From DASUBN01 sp050261675 (lineage in GTDB: Bacteria > Pseudomonadota > Gammaproteobacteria > Natronospirales > REEB76), in assembly GCA_050261675.1 (NCBI GenBank), contig JBLNDO010000081.1, forward strand, positions 1 to 64,000: a stretch of 64,000 nt of DNA, given 5' to 3'. Numbering within the stretch: position 1 is the first letter of the stretch; every line of letters begins with the position of its first letter. The notes under the pieces were generated by a model. The model was not told the origin of the DNA and did no database searches. It saw nothing but the letters and a program-made list of their open reading frames with translations. Made by a program: the position numbers and the translations under genes. Shown in pieces: positions 29,009 through 37,500 of the stretch.

Positions 29009-30438
29009 TGGTTCCGGTCATCATTTCCGGCGGCGCCGGCACGCGCCTCTGGCCCGTGTCCCGCGAGGCACGGCCCAAGCCCTTCATGCAGGTGAAGGGC
29101 GGGCTGACGCTCCTGCAGAGCACCCTGCTCAGGGCCGCGGCCGTGCCGGGCACGGAAGAGATCCTGTTGGTCACCAACCGGGATTACCACTTCCAGAGCG
29201 GCGAGCAGCTGGAGGGACTCGCCGGCAAGCTCGGCAGGGTACGGACGGCGTTCCTGCTGGAACCCGTGGGCCGTAACACCGCGGCGGCCGTGGCCATGAG
29301 CGCCTTCATGGCAGCGGAGCGCCTGGGGCCGGAAACGCTGCTTCTGGTGCTGCCCGCGGACCACCTGGTGCAGGACGTGCCGGCCTTCGTGAAGGCGGTG
29401 GAGACCGCCGTGCCCGCGGCCAGGACAGGCGCCTTCGTCACCTTCGGCATCGTCCCCACGGCACCCGAGACCGGTTATGGGTACATCGAGTGCGCGGGCC
29501 GGTGGAGGCAGGGCGCGGTCTCGGACGTGAAGCGCTTCGTGGAGAAGCCCGATTTCGAGAAGGCGAAGGGCTTCCTCGCTGCGGGCAACTATCTCTGGAA
29601 CTCCGGCATGTTCTGCTTCCGGGCCGATGCCATCTTGAAAGCCATCGAGCGCTACGTCCCGGAGATCCACCGGAAGACGCGGGAATCCTGGGAGGCGAGC
29701 CTCGCAGCGGCGAAGGATCCCGCGGCCGTGCAGATCGAGAACACGGTGTTCCCCACGGTGCCGGCCATTTCCATCGACTACGCGGTCATGGAGAAGGCCG
29801 ACAACGTGAAGGTGATCCCCAGCGAGTTCGGTTGGAGCGACATCGGTTCCTGGCGGTCCATCAGCGAACTCGTCCCGCCTGACGAGCGCGGCAACAAGGT
29901 GGTGGGGGAGGCGGTGCTGGTGGATACCGGCAACACCTACGTGCAGGGCGAGGGGCGGATGATCGCCGCCGTGGGCGTGGACAACCTCATCGTGGTGGAT
30001 ACCCCGGACGCGCTCCTGGTGGGCCACCGCGACAAGATGCAGCTCGTAAAGGACGTGGTGGACAAGCTCAAGATGGACGGCCACGAGTCGGCCAAATGGC
30101 ACCGTACGGTACACCGGCCCTGGGGCACCTACACGGTGCTGGAGGAGGGCCCCCACTACAAAATGAAGCGCATCGTGGTGAAACCGGGCGCTTCCCTGTC
30201 CCTGCAGATGCACAAGCACCGCAGCGAGCACTGGGTGGTGGTCTCGGGCACCGCCGAGGTGGTGAACGGCGAGACCATCCTGCGCCTGGAGCACGACCAG
30301 TCCACCTACATCCCGGCAGGCCATAAGCACCGCCTGAGCAACCCCGGCGCCGAGGACCTCATGATCATCGAGGTGCAAACGGGTTCATACTTGGGCGAGG
30401 ACGACATTGTCCGCTTCGACGACAAGTACGGACGCTGA
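29005..30438 (+). CDS. manC: Mannose-1-phosphate guanylyltransferase / mannose-6-phosphate isomerase
   Basis: 477-residue bifunctional enzyme of the ManC/AlgA type. The nucleotidyltransferase domain has ISGGAGTRLWPVSR (8-20), RFVEKP and the family segment YLWNSGMF. The C-terminal cupin domain (about 370-475) has QMHKHRSEHWVVVSG and YIPAGHKHR, the type II phosphomannose isomerase signature. Supplies GDP-mannose. ATG at 29005 overlaps the phosphomannomutase stop codon (ATGATG; a second ATG at 29008 is equally possible). miaB begins 1 base after its stop codon. Confidence 0.95.
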   Translation: MMVPVIISGGAGTRLWPVSREARPKPFMQVKGGLTLLQSTLLRAAAVPGTEEILLVTNRDYHFQSGEQLEGLAGKLGRVRTAFLLEPVGRNTAAAVAMSAFMAAERLGPETLLLVLPADHLVQDVPAFVKAVETAVPAARTGAFVTFGIVPTAPETGYGYIECAGRWRQGAVSDVKRFVEKPDFEKAKGFLAAGNYLWNSGMFCFRADAILKAIERYVPEIHRKTRESWEASLAAAKDPAAVQIENTVFPTVPAISIDYAVMEKADNVKVIPSEFGWSDIGSWRSISELVPPDERGNKVVGEAVLVDTGNTYVQGEGRMIAAVGVDNLIVVDTPDALLVGHRDKMQLVKDVVDKLKMDGHESAKWHRTVHRPWGTYTVLEEGPHYKMKRIVVKPGASLSLQMHKHRSEHWVVVSGTAEVVNGETILRLEHDQSTYIPAGHKHRLSNPGAEDLMIIEVQTGSYLGEDDIVRFDDKYGR

Positions 30439-30439
30439 C

Positions 30440-31783
30440 ATGGGCAAGAAGCTCCATATCAAGACCTTCGGTTGCCAGATGAACGAGTACGACTCGGCGA
30501 AGATGCTCGAGGTGCTGGCGGCGGCGGAAGGCTACAGCCTCACGGAGAACGCCGAAGAGGCGGACGTGCTCCTGCTCAACACCTGCTCGGTGCGCGAGAA
30601 GGCCCAGGAGAAGGTGTTTTCCCAGCTCGGCCTGTGGCGGCCCTTGAAGCAGGCGCGGCCCGATGTGCGCATCGGCGTCGGCGGCTGCGTCGCGAGCCAG
30701 GAGGGCGGCGGCATCGTGAAACGCGCGCCATTCGTGGACCTGGTGTTCGGCCCCCAGACGCTGCACCGCCTGCCGTCCATGCTGGAGGAGACGCGCCGCA
30801 CCGGGCGCCCGGTGGTGGACGTGTCCTTCCCGGAGATCGAGAAATTCGACCACCTGCCCCCGGCCCGGGCCGAGGGGGCCACCGCCTTCGTCTCCATCAT
30901 GGAGGGCTGCAGCAAGTACTGCACCTTCTGCGTGGTGCCCTATACCCGAGGCGAGGAGGTGAGCCGGCCCTTCGATGACGTGCTCGCCGAGGTCGCGGAA
31001 CTCGCGGAGCAGGGCGTGAAGGAGGTCACGCTGCTGGGCCAGAACGTGAACGGCTACCGCGGCGCCATGCACAACGGCGGCTCGGCCGACCTGGCGCTGC
31101 TCGTCGAGTACGTGGCGGCCCTGGACGGCATCGAGCGCATCCGCTTCACGACCTCCCATCCGCTCGAGTTCTCGGACCGGTTGATCCGTGCCTTCGCGGA
31201 ACAGCCCAAGCTCGCCGACTACCTGCATCTGCCGGTGCAGAGCGGCTCGGACCGCATCCTCGCCGCCATGAAGCGCGGCCACACCGCGCTCGAGTACAAG
31301 GCGAAGATCCGCCGGCTCCGGGAAGTGCGCCCGGACATCAGCCTCTCCTCGGATTTCATCGTCGGCTTCCCCGGGGAGAGCAAGCGGGATTTCGAGGAGA
31401 GCCTGAAGCTCATCGAAGAGGTGCGCTTCGACCAAGCCTTCAGCTTCATCTACAGCCGCCGCCCCGGGACGCCCGCCGCGAGTTACCACGACGACGTTCC
31501 CCACGAGGAGAAAGTGCGACGCCTCGAGACCCTGCAAGCCCGCATACACGCCCACGGCCAGGAATACATGCGCCGCAAGCTCGGGACCCGCCAGCGGGTG
31601 CTGGTGGAGAAGCTCTCGGAGCGCGACACCCGGGAGGTGGCGGGCAAGACCGAGTGCAACCGTTGGATGAACTTCCCCGGCGACGCGCGCCTGATCGGAC
31701 GTTTCGCCGAAGTGGACGTCACCCAAGTCATGATGAATTCCTACCGCGGCCGGATCGCCGCCGAGTTCAAGGCGGCGGGCTGA
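30440..31783 (+). CDS. miaB: tRNA-2-methylthio-N6-dimethylallyladenosine synthase
   Basis: 447-residue radical-SAM methylthiotransferase that modifies i6A37 of tRNAs. Start at MGKKLHIKTFGCQMN. The N-terminal domain carries the three cluster Cys (TFGCQMN, NTCSVRE, GGCVASQ). The radical SAM Cys are Cys157, Cys161 and Cys164 in CSKYCTFCVVPYTRG. A TRAM domain closes the protein. Its neighbours phoH-ybeY-corC-lnt reproduce the order of many gammaproteobacteria. Confidence 0.97.
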   Translation: MGKKLHIKTFGCQMNEYDSAKMLEVLAAAEGYSLTENAEEADVLLLNTCSVREKAQEKVFSQLGLWRPLKQARPDVRIGVGGCVASQEGGGIVKRAPFVDLVFGPQTLHRLPSMLEETRRTGRPVVDVSFPEIEKFDHLPPARAEGATAFVSIMEGCSKYCTFCVVPYTRGEEVSRPFDDVLAEVAELAEQGVKEVTLLGQNVNGYRGAMHNGGSADLALLVEYVAALDGIERIRFTTSHPLEFSDRLIRAFAEQPKLADYLHLPVQSGSDRILAAMKRGHTALEYKAKIRRLREVRPDISLSSDFIVGFPGESKRDFEESLKLIEEVRFDQAFSFIYSRRPGTPAASYHDDVPHEEKVRRLETLQARIHAHGQEYMRRKLGTRQRVLVEKLSERDTREVAGKTECNRWMNFPGDARLIGRFAEVDVTQVMMNSYRGRIAAEFKAAG

Positions 31784-31785
31784 GC

Positions 31786-32763
31786 ATGGCCGCTGAAGAA
31801 GCGCCGGCCTCCGCCGATTTCCTGCTGGAACCGGCGGATAACGCCCGGCTCGCGAACCTCTGCGGCCAGTTCGACGAACACCTGCGGCAGTTGGAGCAGC
31901 GCCTCGGCGTCGAAATCAACAATCGCGGCAACCAGTTCCGGGTCATCGGCGTGGCGGATGCGGTGGCCGCCGCCGCGCAGGTGCTGAAGGAGCTCTACGC
32001 CGCCACGGCCCACGAGCAGATCAGCCGCGAGAAGGTGCACGTGAGCCTGCAGCAGTCCTCGCTCGCCGAGCGCGTCGCCCATCCCGCCGAGGAAGCGGGC
32101 GATGGGCTCTCCATCGACACCAAGCAGGGGCGCATCCGCGGACGCGGCCCGAACCAGCGCCATTACCTCGCGAACATCGCGAGCCATGATCTCAACTTCG
32201 GCATCGGCCCGGCGGGCACCGGCAAGACCTACCTCGCAGTGGCGAGCGCCGTGAGCGCGCTCAACCGCGACCAGGTGCGGCGCCTGGTGCTGGTGCGCCC
32301 GGCGGTGGAGGCGGGCGAGCGCCTGGGCTTCCTGCCCGGCGACATGGCCCAGAAAGTGGATCCCTACCTGCGCCCCATCTACGACGCCCTCTACGAGATG
32401 CTGGGCTTCGAACGGGTGACGCGCCTCATGGAGCGCGGTGTCATCGAGGTGGCGCCGCTGGCGTTCATGCGCGGCCGCACCCTCAACGAGGCATTCATCA
32501 TCCTGGACGAGGCGCAGAACACCACCATCGAGCAGATGAAGATGTTCCTGACGCGCATCGGCTTCGGTTCACGCACGGTGGTGACCGGCGACATCACCCA
32601 GGTGGACCTGCCGCGCGTACAGCGCTCGGGACTGCGGGATGCGGTGGAGCTCTTGCGCGACATGCCGGGTGCGAGCTTCACCTTCTTCACCGCGGCGGAC
32701 GTGGTCCGCCACCCCTTGGTGCAGCGCATTGTCACGGCCTACGAGCAGCGCGACCGGGACTGA
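31786..32763 (+). CDS. ybeZ: PhoH-like ATPase (YbeZ)
   Basis: 325-residue PhoH-family P-loop ATPase with an N-terminal KH-like region. Walker A GPAGTGKTYLA (about 142-152) and Walker B FIILDEAQNTT, followed by TRIGFGSRTVVTGDITQVDLP. It is thought to work with the YbeY endoribonuclease encoded directly after it (stop/start overlap TGATG). The ATG two bases after the miaB stop codon is preferred to the longer frame within miaB. Confidence 0.94.
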   Translation: MAAEEAPASADFLLEPADNARLANLCGQFDEHLRQLEQRLGVEINNRGNQFRVIGVADAVAAAAQVLKELYAATAHEQISREKVHVSLQQSSLAERVAHPAEEAGDGLSIDTKQGRIRGRGPNQRHYLANIASHDLNFGIGPAGTGKTYLAVASAVSALNRDQVRRLVLVRPAVEAGERLGFLPGDMAQKVDPYLRPIYDALYEMLGFERVTRLMERGVIEVAPLAFMRGRTLNEAFIILDEAQNTTIEQMKMFLTRIGFGSRTVVTGDITQVDLPRVQRSGLRDAVELLRDMPGASFTFFTAADVVRHPLVQRIVTAYEQRDRD

Positions 32764-33227
32764 TGGCCGGCGAGCGCATAGAGGTCTACGTGGAAGACGC
32801 GAGCGGCACAGACGGCGTCCCGTCCGGGGCGGACATCGCCCGCTGGGCCCGCGCCGCCCTCGCCGGGTCCAGGCGCGGCGGTGAGGTGGCGGTGCGCATC
32901 GTGGATGAGGCCGAGGGCCGTGCCTTGAACGCGCAGTACAGGCACAAGGACACGGCGACCAACGTGCTGTCGTTCCCCGCTGAGCTTCCTGCCGGCGTGC
33001 CGTTGCAGGAGTTCGGGGACCTCGTGATCTGCGCGCCGGTGGTGGCGCGGGAAGCGGCGGAGCAGGGCAAGCGGCCGGAAGCGCACTGGGCCCACATGGT
33101 GGTGCACGGCTGCCTGCATCTTGTCGGTTACGATCACATGGACGACGCGCAGACGGCGGAAATGGAACCGCTCGAGACCGAAATCCTCGCCGGTCTGGGA
33201 TATCCGGACCCCTACGCACCGCGCTGA
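32763..33227 (+). CDS. ybeY: Endoribonuclease YbeY, 16S rRNA maturation
   Basis: 154-residue metal-dependent RNase active in 16S rRNA 3'-end maturation and 70S quality control. The zinc-binding signature HGCLHLVGYDH holds His115, His119 and His125. NVLSFP is the other family motif. Usual length. One-base overlap with ybeZ. Confidence 0.96.
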   Translation: MAGERIEVYVEDASGTDGVPSGADIARWARAALAGSRRGGEVAVRIVDEAEGRALNAQYRHKDTATNVLSFPAELPAGVPLQEFGDLVICAPVVAREAAEQGKRPEAHWAHMVVHGCLHLVGYDHMDDAQTAEMEPLETEILAGLGYPDPYAPR

Positions 33228-33308
33228 ATCCGCCGCGATGGAGGCCGCACTTTTACTGCTCGAGCCGTAACCGGTAAAATCACCGTTCCTTCCCGCCACG
33301 GACGCGAG

Positions 33309-34175
33309 ATGTCCACCGATCCCCACAGTAGCCGCGGCCCCGGGCTGCGCGCCTGGTTCCAGCGCCTGAGCCAGGCCCTCTCCGGCGAGCCCCGGGACCG
33401 GGATGAGCTGCTGGAACTCCTCAACGACGCCCGCGAACGCAACCTGTTCGATACCGACGCCCAGACCATGCTGGAGGGCGTGCTGCAAGTGGCGGACATG
33501 CAGGTTCGCGACGTGATGCTGCCCCGGGCGCAGATGGTGGCGCTGGAGAAGGACGCGAACCTGGAGGAGGCGCTCAAGGTGGTCAGCGACTCCGGGCACT
33601 CCCGCTTCCCGGTGACCGGCGAGGACCGGGACCGGATCGTGGGCATCGTGCTGGCCAAGGACCTGCTGAACCATTTCGTGGAGGACGGCGACCGGCCGTT
33701 CAACCTGCGCGAATACCTGCGTCCGGCGCCGTTCGTGCCCGAGAGCATGCGCCTCAACGTGCTGCTCAAGAAGTTCCGCGGCAGCCGCAACCACATGGCC
33801 ATCGTCGCCGACGAGTACGGCGGCGTTGCGGGCCTGGTCACCATCGAGGACGTGCTGGAACAGATCGTCGGCGACATCGACGACGAGTACGATGTGGACG
33901 ACGAGCAGCGCATCCTCAAGCACACCGACACGCGGTACACCGTCAAGGCCGTCACGCCGGTGGAGGATTTCAACGACTATTTCGCCACGCGCCTGAGCGA
34001 CGAGGAGTTCGAGACGGTAGGTGGCCTCGTGACGCATGCCTTCGGCCATCTGCCGAAGCGCGGCGAGAAGATCGAGTTCGGCGGGTTCCGCTTCAAGGTG
34101 CTGCGCGCCGACAGCCGGCGCCTGCACCTCCTGGAAGTGCTGCGCCGGCCCGCCGAAGCCGACTCCGCCGCATGA
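33309..34175 (+). CDS. corC: CorC/YbeX-family CBS-domain transport-associated protein
   Basis: 288-residue cytosolic protein with two CBS domains (about 70-185; DVMLPRAQMVALEKD and MAIVADEYGGVAGLVTIEDVLEQIVGDI) and a C-terminal CorC_HlyC (transporter-associated) domain ending in EVLRRP. Family members influence Mg/Co efflux and ribosome-related stress; the reaction is not defined. The 81-bp gap before it is the only break in the miaB-lnt block. Overlaps lnt (ATGA). Confidence 0.93.
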   Translation: MSTDPHSSRGPGLRAWFQRLSQALSGEPRDRDELLELLNDARERNLFDTDAQTMLEGVLQVADMQVRDVMLPRAQMVALEKDANLEEALKVVSDSGHSRFPVTGEDRDRIVGIVLAKDLLNHFVEDGDRPFNLREYLRPAPFVPESMRLNVLLKKFRGSRNHMAIVADEYGGVAGLVTIEDVLEQIVGDIDDEYDVDDEQRILKHTDTRYTVKAVTPVEDFNDYFATRLSDEEFETVGGLVTHAFGHLPKRGEKIEFGGFRFKVLRADSRRLHLLEVLRRPAEADSAA

Positions 34176-35725
34176 ACCCGCTGCCCGAGGTGCTGCGCCG
34201 CATCCAGCGGCTCGCGGCGGAGTGGCGCGCCGGGCGGCTGGGCGACTTGGCCGCCGCAGCCTGTGGCGGGTTGCTGGTGCTCGCGTTCGCGCCCTACGGT
34301 TTCTATCCCCTCGCGATTCTGGCTCCCCTCGGGCTCCTTTGGCTGATTCACGGGCAGACGCCGCGCCGTGCCGCCTGGCGCGGCTTCCTGTTCGGCGCCG
34401 CGGAGTTCGGCTGCGGCGTGCACTGGATCTACATCAGCCTGCACGACATGGGCGGCCTCGAGGCGGTGCTGGCCGTGCTGATGCTGGCCATGCTCACGGC
34501 CATCATGGCGCTCTACAGCGCAGCGACCTGCGCTCTGACGGTGCGTTACGCCCGCGTCGGACCGTGGCAAGCGCTGCTCCTGTTCCCCGCCGCCTGGACG
34601 CTGCTCGAGTGGGTACGCAGCTGGTTCCTCACGGGTTTCCCCTGGCTCTCCCTGGGTTACAGCCAGGTGGACGCGCCGCTCCGGGGGTACGCGCCGCTCG
34701 TGGGCGTGTTCGGCGTGAGTTTCCTGGCACTTCTGTCTGCGGGCCTGTTGTTCGAAGCGGCCGCGCCGGCGGCACGGCTGCACCGACGCGCTGGCATGTT
34801 GGCTGCGTTCGCCGTTCTGTGGATCGGGGGCGGGTTGTTTGCCGGCCTGCGCTGGACCCATCCCGCGGGCCCGGCCTTCGCCGTGAGCCTCATGCAAGGC
34901 GACATCGCCCAGGAACAGAAATGGGAGCCGGAGGCCTTCATCCCCACGCTCAAGCTCTACCGGCAGATGACGGACACGCATTGGGACAGCCGGTTGATCA
35001 TCTGGCCTGAGGCGGCGATCCCGGCCTACCAGGACGAAGTGCAGTTGGATTATCTGGATCCGCTGGAAGCGGACGCGCTCAAGCATGGCACGGACATTCT
35101 GCTCGGCGTGCCCACCTACGACCCCCTGGACGATTACTACTACAACAGCGTCATCAGCTTGGGGCAAAGCGATGGCACCTACGACAAGCGCCACCTCGTG
35201 CCCTTCGGCGAGAACTTCGAGTTCCTGCCGCAATGGGTGAAATCGGTGCTGCGCTCCCTCGACCTCCCGTATTCGAGCTTCACGCCCGGCGCGGCGGACC
35301 AGCCGCTGCTCAAGGCCGCGGGATATTCCGTGGGCACCTCCATCTGCTACGAGGACGCGTTCGGGGATGAGATAATGCGCGCTCTCCCCCAGGCGGCCTT
35401 CCTCGTGAACGTGAGCAACGACGGCTGGTTCGGCAATTCCATCGCGCTGCCCCAGCACCTCGAGATCGCGCGCATGCGCGCCCTGGAGACCGGCCGCTAC
35501 CTGCTGCGCAGCACCAATACGGGTATCACCGCCATCGTCGACGACGCCGGGCGTGTGCAGGCGGAGGCGCCCCGCGACCGGGTGAGCGTGCTGAGCGGCC
35601 GCGTGCAGCCGCTCGCGGGCGCGACCCCGGTCACCCACTGGGGCGACGGCAGCGCGGCGGGCATCTCACTGCTGCTGTTGCTGGGCGCCGCGTGGCGCGC
35701 GCGCGGGCGTGGAGAGGCGCGGTGA
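34172..35725 (+). CDS. lnt: Apolipoprotein N-acyltransferase
   Basis: 517-residue inner-membrane enzyme adding the third acyl chain to lipoproteins. About eight hydrophobic segments flank a periplasmic nitrilase-like domain with the catalytic triad Glu280 (WPEAAIPAY), Lys339 (YDKRHLVPFGE) and Cys392 (SICYEDAFGDEI). NVSNDGWFGNS and RMRALETGRYLLRSTNTG complete the domain. Overlaps the next gene by one base, an arrangement not typical of lnt, which is usually last or followed by leuS or gltI. Confidence 0.96.
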   Translation: MNPLPEVLRRIQRLAAEWRAGRLGDLAAAACGGLLVLAFAPYGFYPLAILAPLGLLWLIHGQTPRRAAWRGFLFGAAEFGCGVHWIYISLHDMGGLEAVLAVLMLAMLTAIMALYSAATCALTVRYARVGPWQALLLFPAAWTLLEWVRSWFLTGFPWLSLGYSQVDAPLRGYAPLVGVFGVSFLALLSAGLLFEAAAPAARLHRRAGMLAAFAVLWIGGGLFAGLRWTHPAGPAFAVSLMQGDIAQEQKWEPEAFIPTLKLYRQMTDTHWDSRLIIWPEAAIPAYQDEVQLDYLDPLEADALKHGTDILLGVPTYDPLDDYYYNSVISLGQSDGTYDKRHLVPFGENFEFLPQWVKSVLRSLDLPYSSFTPGAADQPLLKAAGYSVGTSICYEDAFGDEIMRALPQAAFLVNVSNDGWFGNSIALPQHLEIARMRALETGRYLLRSTNTGITAIVDDAGRVQAEAPRDRVSVLSGRVQPLAGATPVTHWGDGSAAGISLLLLLGAAWRARGRGEAR

Positions 35726-37500
35726 TGCGGGAACTCGCTGACATCAAACAGGCCGCCAGCGCCTGGCGCGCGCGCGTCGGGGGTGAGGGTCGTGTAGACC
35801 ATGTCTTGCGCCTCCTCGTGGGCGCGGTGGTCGTGTTGTTCCCGGCCGCTTGCCTATTGGTTGACCGCAGTGACAGCCTGAGCCTGTTGCTCTTGCTGGT
35901 GATCGGCCTCACGGTGTGGGCGCGCAACGGCTTCAAGGCGGGTCTGACGCGCCGTGAGTGGCTGTTCGTCTCGGTGTTCGCGCTGTTCTTCTTGGCGGGC
36001 GTGATCGCCTTCGAGTCTGGCCTGCAGACGGATTCGGGTTTCCGGCTGCTGGGCCGTTACCTGCGCCTCCTGATGGTGTTTCCGGCGCTCGTTGCCTTCA
36101 AGCGCTATCGCCCGCCGGCCTTGTTGGTGTGGACGGGGCTCGGCCTCGGCGCACTCGTGCTCGGCCTGGACGCAATCCGTGAGAGCGTCGCCGGCAACGG
36201 TTTCCTGAGACCGGACGGGGACACGAACGTGGCCATCCTGTTCGGTGATCTGGCCACGCTCACCACCTTCATGTTCGCGGCGGGTTATGTCTATATAGAC
36301 GAGCGCCTGCCGCGCCTCGGGCCGAAGCTCGTGGCGCTCTGCATCCTCGCGGGCTTGCTGGCCTGTTTCCTCTCCGGGACGCGGGGCGCCTGGCTCACGC
36401 TGCCGGTGCTGCTGATCCTGTTCCTGTCGTGCCGGCACATGCTTCCGCCCCGGGCGGTGCTTGTCGCGGCGCTGACGGTGTTGGCGCTGTTCGTAGCCCT
36501 GTATCTCCTCCCCCAGACCCATGTGCGCGACCGCCTGAAGGCCGCCGCCTCCCAGTGGGACGTGTACGGGCAAGTGACCTCCAGTTTTGCCCATTCCGGC
36601 CCGCCGCCGCTGTGCATGGACGATCCGGCCCTGCTCCAGGCCTGGGCCGACGTGGGCGTGCAGCAGACCCCGGGTGTGCTCAAGTTCGAGGTGAAGCCGC
36701 AGAAGAACTGGCGCAAGGTGTCCTTGAGGCGCCGCGGCTGCACCCGGTTCCAGGCGCTGGAAATCACCAACAACACCGATGCGGTCGCGCGGGTCTGGCT
36801 GCCGCGCAGCCGGCGGCCAGGTCCCGGGCCCGTCACCACACGCTGGCTCGTGACCGGAAACACCACCCTGAAATTCGGCAACGGCGCCCATTACCTGCAT
36901 CCCCTGAACGAACGTTTCTTCAAGACCGTGGACATGGGTGCACCCCGTCGTTACGCCGACGGCGTGACCGTCACGGTGCGCCCACATCACTATGTCCGGG
37001 TGGTGCCGGTGGAGTCCTTCGTGGGGGAATACCGGTACGCGCTGCTGCAGACCTCGGTCGGCCAGCGCCTGGAAATGTGGGCGGTGGCCTGGCAGATGTT
37101 CGCCCGGTCGCCTCTTACAGGCGTGGGCACCGGTGCCTACATGACCGAAGCCCAGAACATGGTGGACGCGGGCGAGGCGCCCGTGATCACCGCGGTCTAC
37201 GACCATCCCCACAGCGAGTACCTGGACGCGCTCTCGAGCCGTGGCCTGCTCGGCCTCATGGCGGTGCTGGCGCTGCTCGGCGTCCCCGCCTGGCTTTTCA
37301 GCCGTGCCATCGCCAGCCCGGATCCGGCTCGAATGGGCGCGGGGCTCGGCGGATTGCTAGCGGCGGTAGGTTTCGGCATGTTCGGTCTGACCGAGACCAT
37401 GTTCATCCATTCGGTGACCATCGGCTGGTATGTCATCATGACCGCCGTGTTCATGGCTTTGACTGAGGCGCCCACGCGGCGGGAGAACGGGAAGGGATGA
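35725..37500 (+). CDS. O-antigen ligase/polymerase-like membrane protein (Wzy_C) with a large extracytoplasmic insertion
   Basis: 591-residue polytopic membrane protein. N-terminal segments include FLSGTRGAWLTLPVLL, the S-x-S/T-R-G-A-W/A pattern of WaaL/Wzy_C proteins. The C-terminal part has RLEMWAVAWQMFARSPLTGVGTGAY and HPHSEYLDALSSRGLLGL, corresponding to the R..W...P..G.G and H..EY motifs. Between them, about residues 268-434 form a hydrophilic, probably beta-rich insertion with two Cys (PPPLCMDD and RRRGCTRF). Typical ligases are about 400-450 residues. It is predicted to join undecaprenyl-linked glycan to lipid A-core or polymerise it. Start overlaps the lnt stop codon; the gene overlaps leuS. 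Ligase and polymerase cannot be told apart by sequence. Confidence 0.78.
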   Translation: MRELADIKQAASAWRARVGGEGRVDHVLRLLVGAVVVLFPAACLLVDRSDSLSLLLLLVIGLTVWARNGFKAGLTRREWLFVSVFALFFLAGVIAFESGLQTDSGFRLLGRYLRLLMVFPALVAFKRYRPPALLVWTGLGLGALVLGLDAIRESVAGNGFLRPDGDTNVAILFGDLATLTTFMFAAGYVYIDERLPRLGPKLVALCILAGLLACFLSGTRGAWLTLPVLLILFLSCRHMLPPRAVLVAALTVLALFVALYLLPQTHVRDRLKAAASQWDVYGQVTSSFAHSGPPPLCMDDPALLQAWADVGVQQTPGVLKFEVKPQKNWRKVSLRRRGCTRFQALEITNNTDAVARVWLPRSRRPGPGPVTTRWLVTGNTTLKFGNGAHYLHPLNERFFKTVDMGAPRRYADGVTVTVRPHHYVRVVPVESFVGEYRYALLQTSVGQRLEMWAVAWQMFARSPLTGVGTGAYMTEAQNMVDAGEAPVITAVYDHPHSEYLDALSSRGLLGLMAVLALLGVPAWLFSRAIASPDPARMGAGLGGLLAAVGFGMFGLTETMFIHSVTIGWYVIMTAVFMALTEAPTRRENGKG

